Assembly: GCA_012845835.1 (NCBI GenBank)
Contig: JABAKD010000009.1
Location: forward strand, 20,610,318 to 20,674,317
Origin: Undaria pinnatifida
Lineage: Eukaryota > Sar > Phaeophyceae > Laminariales > Alariaceae
Direction of reading: 5' to 3'
Length of the DNA: 64,000 nucleotides
A program made the position numbers and the translations under genes. Of this stretch, positions 58,201-64,000 are shown piece by piece. Under the pieces are notes generated by a model. That model was not told where the DNA came from, searched no databases, and worked only from the letters and a program-made list of their open reading frames with translations. Every line of letters begins with the position of its first letter. Position 1 is the first letter of the stretch.

Positions 58201-60184
58201 GGAGGAGGAGGAGGGGGGGGGGGGTTGACTACTGCTGTACTACTGCTGTAGTGTACTGCTTATTGTGTACTGTTACCAGGTATACAGGTATGAAAACGAG
58301 TACCCAGTACCCTGTGCTCGTCTGTGTGCTCGTAAGGTAATAACTGCTGTAGAATCTGGGTCGAGCGGAGGTCGTGGTGAAAGTACAGCAGTATTATATT
58401 TCTACTATATATTTCTATTTGAAGTTCACTCACCTGCACTTACTAGTATGTAATAGACCATCAGTCACACTACCAGTAAAGGTATAACAATAGGTACCAC
58501 GTATAGACTACAAGTACATCTGTAAAAACTCCCGTTCTGTTCGATCGGGCAGCAGTCGTAGACAGCAGCAGTAATAGTGTCCAAGATACAAGAAAAAACG
58601 AACCACTTGAAGGCGCATAATATACACGCAGAGTATGGCATCAGTGTGTCACCAGCAGCATACGAACTACACGTGCCTCGCCTCACTTCAACACGAAGCT
58701 GTTTACAAAACCGGGTCAGTCTGCACACAGCACGCATCGGGCATCGGGTATCGAACACTTATGAATGCATGTTGAAAGTTGAATGCCGGAGTAACACGAG
58801 ACGAAAACGAGTAACGAGTGCTGTTTCATCATGGGTGTTGTTTATTTTTTAGCCCCAGTACGGGTTATGATTTCGATAATCGTGGCACTCCCAACTCTAC
58901 TACTGGTCCACCGGGAGTCGTCTAATCGTAAACGACGACCAAAAACAGCATCAACCTCCAAAATATGCAGCGTGCATCAATAAAATAATGTTTCACGCGG
59001 AAATTTCGAGAAATATAACATCTTGCGGGCCTGGCATTTTGTATCGCCCAATAGCAGCATACCTGGTCCCCGGTAGCACAAAAAAACAACACAGCATAAC
59101 AGAAACAAGCGTGACTATGTACGAGTACGTCGTACACAATGGCACAAGACATTTCCCCCCTTTCTGTGATCGATCTGTGTGCACGTTGCTGATTACGGCG
59201 GTACCTACCTATCGATCATCGATCGGCGTTATCGGTTACACAACGAGCGAAGTTACCCCAGGTACCTGGTATGGCGCAAGTTGAAGGTAGACAAAAATCC
59301 GACAGTCCTGAATGTAGCTGGCACCATGATAGGATTCCGACAAAACATGAGCGTAAGGGTTGGAATACTAGAGAGTCGCTAGTCGGGTCTCTCCACTGCT
59401 CGTCGATCCGCACGCTTCGGCCAACGGACAGGCTGCATCTCAGCAGCGAGCAGCGCCGATCTCCTCGGGCGCGAGAACGTGCCTTCTTGTCGTTGAACCC
59501 GCAAGAACATTGCAGGAAACTTCGAAACCTTCCCAAACTCGTACATTGTATTGTAGCGAGAAGCACCACGAAAAAAAAAGCGTTCGCAATCTAACTTTTT
59601 TAGTCGGCTCTCGGTTGAATTGCTCTCTCTCAAGATAAAACGTAACCACGTGGGGCACCCACCTGCTCCTCGTACATAGGGACGAACACAGCCCCCAAGG
59701 AGTACGTAGCGTAGGCGCACACCGCCCATTCCTCCCTGTTGTTGCTGACGATGCCCACCTTGTCCCCGCGGGTGATCCCTAGCCCGTCTAGCGCCGCTCG
59801 GCACTCATCGACCCGCTTTCCAAAATCCTTGTACGTCATCCACCTGAACGGAGCGGAGTCCTTGCCTCCCAGCTTGGTGCCGAAGAGAGGCCGGTTGCCG
59901 AAGCTCTGGCGCGTGACGAGGTGCATGTCGACAAGGGTATCGTAGTCCATGTAGTGGGGGGTGGCATGGACAGGGCGGGAATCAGCTGGCTTTGAACCAA
60001 ATTGCCTCAACGGCATCGTAGCATGGGATCCATGTCGAGACGCTGCCGGAGGACATGGCTCGATCCACCCCGGCGCGGACGAGAGGCCCACCACGGAGGG
60101 GGCCGATAATCGAGTCGAGAGGTGGCCAGCTCTAGCACGGGAGATCGACGATCTTCCCAGTCTCAGGGCGGCTGTCGTTTGCAT
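52204..60184 (-). CDS. LACS: Long-chain acyl-CoA synthetase (AMP-binding enzyme)
   Basis: It activates fatty acids to acyl-CoA using ATP and CoA. Exons on the - strand: 60184-59663, 58133-57947, 57488-57288, 56613-56447, 55978-55844, 55417-55241, 54640-54551, 54196-54099, 53690-53537, 53131-52934, 52365-52204 (TGA). All have GT-AG borders and join to 696 residues, the usual size. Motifs: [12 protein letters not shown] (255-266, ATP binding), LSFLPWAH (296-303), GYGLTETSP (446-454), TGDLG (530-534) and [17 protein letters not shown] (546-562, with the catalytic-type Lys region). The N-terminus ([20 protein letters not shown], Arg/Ser-rich) suggests mitochondrial or plastid import. An in-frame ATG at 60268 would add 28 residues. 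No C-terminal peroxisome signal is seen (ends HAQAA). The gene has no close neighbour. Confidence 0.95.
52535..52872. repeat. Intronic repeat family B, two copies in the last LACS introns
   Basis: GCTCCGTCTCCGAAAGGATA with GGCCAACGGCCAAACGACTA (52541-52600) and GGAGTAGGAACGGTGCTCCG with GTGGTCAACGGTCAAAAGAC (52787-52845) match each other and 9660-9765 in NTT. Telomere-like CTAACCCTAACCCT (52696-52709) lies between the two. Confidence 0.8.
53695..53905. repeat. Degenerate 45-50 bp repeat in LACS intron
   Basis: Units contain GAAAAGGGTGTGGGTTTTCA-like and AAAAAAGCCGTT-like words; about four copies lie just 5' (on the gene strand) of the exon ending at 53690. Confidence 0.65.
55435..55800. repeat. 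(TTCGGTTCGGTTCGACAACA)n minisatellite in LACS intron
   Basis: A 20-21 bp unit is nearly perfect between 55485 and 55580 and decays on both sides. It fills most of the intron between the exons at 55844 and 55417. Frames across it read as simple Asn-Arg-Thr-Glu repeats. Confidence 0.92.
56150..56430. repeat. Degenerate GAAATCGAAATCCA repeat in LACS intron
   Basis: Irregular units of about 45 bp contain GTCGAAATCGAAAT, CCACAAAAAACGC and AACGAACG words, plus an A-run at 56278-56291. Nothing coding is visible. Confidence 0.65.
57085..57300 (-). repeat. Tandem 54-bp repeat containing copies of a splice donor
   Basis: Starting from the true donor at the end of the exon (gene strand CTCACTGTGAGTT, 57290-57280), similar sequences recur at about 57222-57192, 57172-57137 and 57114-57085 within the following intron. 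The copy at 57085-57098 keeps CACTGTGAGTT intact, so it is a potential decoy donor. Confidence 0.7.
57690..57770. repeat. Family A core in LACS intron
   Basis: AAAAAATAAAATC, CGGGAGATCGAGGCTTTTGT, CGAGACTCATCTTTGCAAGC and TGTGTGTGATACTCCAACCG keep the family A order, but more diverged than elsewhere. Confidence 0.75.
58140..59655. other. Largest LACS intron, no extra feature
   Basis: The intron between exons 1 and 2 contains a G-rich tract at 58160-58222 and scattered GTACCAGGTA-type words. No exon or recognised element is seen. Confidence 0.5.
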
Positions 60185-60268
60185 CGTATCCACTACCACC
60201 AGCAGAGAGCGTCCCGAGTTCCGAGCGTAGTTGCCTTGGCGAAGTTGAGCGTAATTGAAGTTGAACAA

Positions 60269-60880
60269 GCTGGGCGGAGAGAAAGTGAGTTTGAAAAAAC
60301 TGCCCCGATCTGGAGAGAGAAAAGCCTGTGGGAGAAGATAAAATCAGGCGAACAGAGTGGGCTCCAGTACCCTAGTCGTGGGTTGATTCGAAAGGGGTTG
60401 TGTGGTGTGCCTCGAGGTGTCGAGGTGGAGTGCTGTTTGTGAAGCGAGGAAGTGCGATGGTCGAATGACGACGCTAAAAATCAAAATCAAATTTGAGGGT
60501 TTCACTGGGAGCTTGAGGCGTTTTTGTAACTGCCACATAAAAAACTGAATTTTAAAAAATTGATAAAAATCATGGATTCATCAAACCGTGTCAAATTATT
60601 GTGCAACTGCAAATTACATTTGATTACGAGTAGAACCGCGAACTCATCATCTCAACGAGTGGAAGGATCTTAACGGCATGCTATACCCAGCGCCAGTACA
60701 GAAGCACTACAACACCCAGCATAACGAACCCAAGCACCAGGTCTGAACTGAACATCTGCCGACGACCTGCTATACATGCATATTCCAGCAGTGTGGAGTT
60801 TGGTGTAGCTCGGCATAGCCTACGAGCACGAGTCGCGAGTCTTACATCAAGAAGAGCTCAAAATCGTACATACCAGGTAC
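60269..60880. other. Upstream region of LACS
   Basis: No gene is seen. The promoter of LACS should lie here (the gene runs leftward), but no core element can be named. Composition becomes A/T-rich at 60470-60620. Confidence 0.35.
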
Positions 60881-60881
60881 A

Positions 60882-61067
60882 GCAGTAGTAGGTGGCCCTA
60901 TATAGTGCGGGTATGTGTCACGAAAATTTACCCGCACTATACCGGGCACCCGCACTATATAAAAACCGGCCACTATAGAGGGGTCTATATTGTGCAAAAC
61001 GATTTCACCCGCACAATATCGGACACACGCACTATATGACCCGCACTATATAGGGCCACCTCTACTG
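60882..61067. mobile_element. MITE-like element with perfect 22-bp terminal inverted repeats
   Basis: GGTGGCCCTATATAGTGCGG at 60891 is matched by the exact inverse CCGCACTATATAGGGCCACC ending at 61060, and the symmetry extends outward with one indel (CAGTAGTAGG versus CCTCTACTG). Inside, CCCGCACTATA-type words recur several times in both orientations. With about 180 bp and no coding content, it fits a miniature inverted-repeat transposable element. Confidence 0.8.
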
Positions 61068-61164
61068 TAGTACTGTAGTACTCATTCTGGTATTGAATTT
61101 CGCCATTATTAGCAGCGTCACAGCAGCCGTCACAGGCTTTACCGCGTGTGGGCAAAATAGTCGG

Positions 61165-61360
61165 CGTCCCCGACCTAGTAGTCAGCTTAATCTCGTCCCT
61201 ACCAGCGTCGAGGCCGTGGGTTCAAGTCTCACTACGAGTGCATGCTCGTGCTCGCGGGGACTTTTTCCGTAATAATGCGTGAAAATTGACGAGCGAAAAG
61301 CGCGGGAGCATGTTACGAGTCAACAAAATTGGAGGAAAATCGACGAGACTCGAGCAGAGC
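61165..61360 (+). mobile_element. tRNA-derived SINE-like element, copy 2
   Basis: A tRNA-like head has CCTAGTAGTCAGCTTAATC (D-arm/A-box position) and a good T-arm GTGGG TTCAAGT CTCAC. The body (GAGTGCATGCTCGTGCTCGC, GGGGACTTTTTCCG, GAGGAAAATCGACGAG) matches the copy at 27541-27720. Confidence 0.75.
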
Positions 61361-61379
61361 AAGTACAATTAATTGTATA

Positions 61380-62975
61380 CCTGGTAGACTATAAAGCGCC
61401 ATGTTGCGTTCTCTCTCTCCAGTGCCATTGATGATGCACTTGATACCCTCTATGAGCACCGCAGACAGAGACCTTAGCATTGAAATAACGCGGCGTCTTC
61501 AGAGGGCCTGGGCGTGCTTCCAGCGGTACAAGATGGAAATCTATGATCGCCCGGGTGTGCGCTTACGGTTGAAGGTGCGGTTGCTGAAAGCTGAGGTGGT
61601 CGAGACAATGCTTTACGGTTGCATGACGTGGAGCCCGAAGAAGCCTGACTATGACAGGCTACGACGGGTTCACCGCTCCATGCTCCTCCGATGCCTTGGA
61701 TGGCGGAAACAGAAGCGCGACGACCACACCCTATCGTACGCCGACGCGCTTGCCAAGACAGCTTCCGAGAGCATAGAGGCGATAGTGCGCAAACGGAGGA
61801 TATTGTTTGCGGGATTCGTAGCACGTGTGGGGGAGGAGCGTCTGCCACAGAGGAGGGTGATATTTGGGGAGTTTGTTGGGGGTAAGGACTTCTCAGGGGG
61901 GCAAGAGAAAGACTGGATGGATTATCTGAAGGAGGAGCATATATAATATGTCGGTCTTTGAAATGAAATTCGAAGGATGGCGAAAGGCTGCTCAGAAGAC
62001 TCGCAGATGGTTTCGGCGAGTAGAGGAGGGAGACGAGTTGTTTATGCGGAATTGGCGTGAAACGGAGAGACGCAAAGCTGCAGAGCGACGCGCAAAGGCT
62101 GCGGCAGTGCCATCCACCGTCGGCATCTCTAAGCGGCCGGGTGGAGCGGGAAGGGGGAGGGGGGGAGGGGGGAGGGGGAGAGGGGGGAGGGGGGAAGGGG
62201 GGAGGGGGGAAGGGGGGGGGGAGGGAGGGGGGGCGTCATGCCCAAGAGACTGAAGTCTGGGTTTGGCCATCATCGTATTGAAAGTTGTGGCCCTTCTAAT
62301 GGCCGTCACAAGATAGCATAAGACCGCCCTGACTTATTCGCCATGTTGCGTTCTCTCCCCAGCGCCATTGATGATGCACTTGATACCCTCTATGAGCCCA
62401 AATGTCGTCTATAGCCAGTTCCTAGTATGACACTTTTCTTATTTTTTTCTTCTCTTTTCCTTTCCTTGCTTCCTCTTCTTGTCTTTGTCTCTCTTTTCTT
62501 TTCTTGCCTTTTTCTTTTCTCTTTCCTTTCCTTTTTCGCTTTTTCCCGCTTTTTTCTCTTTTCTTTCCTTTCCTTTATCTTCTTTTAATTTCTTTGTTTC
62601 TTTTTTCCATTTGACTTGCGTCTGTCGTGCGTATGCGTAGTGATAGGTACTACGTGTAATATATGCGTGGTAGTCTTTCTTGGGTGGCAAGCGGGATAGT
62701 CGGTTTCTCCAGGCGCAAGTAGTGAGACGTATGCACCAGTATGGACCTGGCACATCGTAGGCTGACTCCCGATTTCACTTTTATATGTTTCTGGTGGAGG
62801 CATGAATTGCGCCAGCTGTGATATATGCGTGTACCACCTTTGGTTTGTTTGTGTTTTTCCCTGGGGTATTCCTCCGCTCCAGAGTGACTGGAGCCTGTCC
62901 TGTGACCACGGACTTGATTACGCGAGTTAATGTGAGAACAACAGCAACAACAACAACGACAACAACAACAATAAA
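61380..62975 (+). mobile_element. LINE 3' part: RT C-terminal ORF, 3'UTR and (CAA)n tail
   Basis: The ORF 61401-61946 (181 codons) carries the C-terminal region typical of non-LTR reverse transcriptases: LKAEVVETMLYGCMTWSPKK, LRRVHRSMLLRCLGWRKQKR and IEAIVRKRRILFAGFVARVG. A second frame (61948-62253) reads MSVFEMKFEGWRKAAQKTRR and may be its continuation after a stop. A G-tract (62150-62230), a pyrimidine-rich tract (62420-62620) and GCGAGTTAATGTGAGAACAA follow, then CAA repeats to 62975. CATGTTGCGTTCTCTC occurs both at 61402 and 62342, so the 3'UTR start is duplicated at the 5' truncation point. The same element lies inverted at 31241-32675. Confidence 0.85.
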
Positions 62976-63019
62976 AAATCTGAAACGTGTGAATGCCGAC
63001 CCTTAGTCTACACTGTATA

Positions 63020-63190
63020 AGCGATGAAAATGAAGGCAAGTACCGGGGGGGAAGAATGGAAGACATCTGTAAACACAGCTTGTCCAGAAGGTCGCTGAGG
63101 ATAAACGGCCACAGCAGTTACTAGTATTAATAGTAGTAGCAGTAGTAGTAGTAGTAGTAGAGTAGTAGTAGTAGTAGTGGTAGTAGTACC
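63020..63190. repeat. Repeat family D copy 2 followed by a (TAG)n tract
   Basis: ATGAAGGCAAGTACCGGGGG and CACAGCTTGTCCAGAAGG match 27747-27815. A (TAG)n microsatellite with a single interruption follows at 63127-63188. Confidence 0.8.
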
Positions 63191-63425
63191 GAGATACGTT
63201 CGATCGTGTTTGTCGTTGAATACCGTGTGTGGTTTCACCACGCTGCACGATCATGGCAAGACAAGGACTTCAGCCGTAGCGACAAACCTCTCGCCTGGCA
63301 TCTACGAGGACGGTCGAAGAAAGAGACAAGGGAGGCATATTGGGAGAATCGCAGGACGAGAACACAACCAACAGTGGGGGCTCGCTGTTAAGAAAGGGCG
63401 GTTTGGTGTCCGGTGTTAAGGTATT

Positions 63426-64000
63426 GGTGGGGCGTATTGGTCCGTTTGACCACTTGCAAAAGGTCAACCAATAGCTTACCCAAACTAAGCCTTAATTAAA
63501 ACATTCTTCCCCCCTGAAACGGCGGGATAGCAGGTCGGCCAGATGTACGGGCGGACCTGTCAATTATCCAAGCGCTTTCATTTCCTGGGGATTCCGGGGA
63601 GAGTGTTTTTCAAGTTCGACATGGGGAAAGTCTGAAAAATTTCATTGTGGTGGATGTGGGATTTGAACCCACGACCCAAAAAACCCATGGTTTGTCGACG
63701 ACGCCATTTGGTAAGGTATTAGTGGGGTACAATTGCGGAGATCCATTGTTAGCAGGATGAATTATCAAACAGAAAAGGGAGCGAAAAAGCACTCGGCTTT
63801 GTGCAAAAGCGCTTGCTACAGTTTATTTTGTTGGCTGGTCTTGCCGAGTATACAGAGCCTCGATCGAACACAGTTGTAGCGCAGGAGACCACACCTGTAA
63901 AGTGGCGATGCTTCCCGTTTTTTGTGAAATTTCATCCTGTTAACAGTGCATCTCCGTAATAGTCCGTTTAGCCACTTGCAAAAGGTTAACCAATAGCTTA
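63426..64000. repeat. 290-bp repeat unit, interrupted, running off the window
   Basis: GGTGGGGCGTATTGGTCCGT (63426) starts a unit like those at 25051, including CTGAAACGGCGGGATAGCAG, TTCGACATGGGGAAAGTCTG and the tRNA-like part (63650-63712). The next unit begins GTATTAGTGGGGTA at 63716, is broken by the element at 63733-63959 and resumes with TAGTCCGTTTAGCCACTTGC. Here too the units are in tandem. Confidence 0.88.
63733..63959. mobile_element. Small DNA-transposon-like element nested in the 290-bp repeat
   Basis: The 227-bp insert has left end TTGCGGAGATCCATTGTTAG then CAGGATGAA, and right end TTCATCCTGTTAACAGTGCA then TCTCCGTAA, imperfect inverses over at least 29 bases with four mismatches. 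It interrupts the conserved word GTGGGGTATTAGTCC after GTGGGGTA; the sequence resumes with TAGTCC, compatible with a TA-containing target duplication. It has no coding content. Confidence 0.85.

Overview
This window looks like a repeat-rich, intron-rich nuclear segment of a photosynthetic stramenopile, most plausibly a brown alga. That assignment is an inference from a plastid-type ATP/ADP translocase, many short exons in long introns, and Ty3-like elements whose protein style resembles those of brown algae and oomycetes. No rRNA, complete tRNA gene, CRISPR array or bacterial operon was seen. Only three host genes can be supported. (1) A plastid-type nucleotide transporter (NTT, + strand, 861-10044) has nine recognisable exons; its 5' exon with the targeting peptide was not found. 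(2) An iron superoxide dismutase with a signal peptide (+ strand, 29676-41304) has seven exons and a first intron of about 7 kb full of transposon debris. (3) A long-chain acyl-CoA synthetase (LACS, - strand, 60184-52204) has eleven exons. All three reading frames close exactly across the proposed splice sites.

Layout: 1-860 dispersed repeat and unresolved sequence; 861-10044 NTT; 10045-14100 no gene, minisatellites and a LINE scrap; 14215-21180 a decayed Ty3/gypsy-type retroelement on the - strand (protease, RT, RNase H, integrase, chromodomain-like tail), with a tRNA-like large palindrome and a broken NADAR domain just 5' of the protease; 21600-29630 a thicket of C/G-tract repeat modules, an (ATAC)n array, a 290-bp tandem repeat carrying a tRNA-like sequence, and SINE-like copies; 29676-41304 superoxide dismutase; 41305-45470 no gene, with an inverted-repeat element and microsatellites; 45740-47800 remains of a second retroelement (+ strand integrase region); 47800-52200 no gene; 52204-60184 LACS; 60880-64000 a MITE-like element, a SINE-like copy, a LINE 3' end with a (CAA)n tail, and a 290-bp repeat split by a nested element with terminal inverted repeats.

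The most striking signals outside the genes are: degenerate extra copies of exons ('ghost exons') in introns of both NTT and SOD; a LINE family whose (CAA)n 3' tails appear to have seeded the large TTG microsatellites; a tRNA-like head fused directly to a truncated LINE 3' region; and a NADAR domain in the 5' part of a Ty3-like element. All calls come from reading the sequence; no database search was run.
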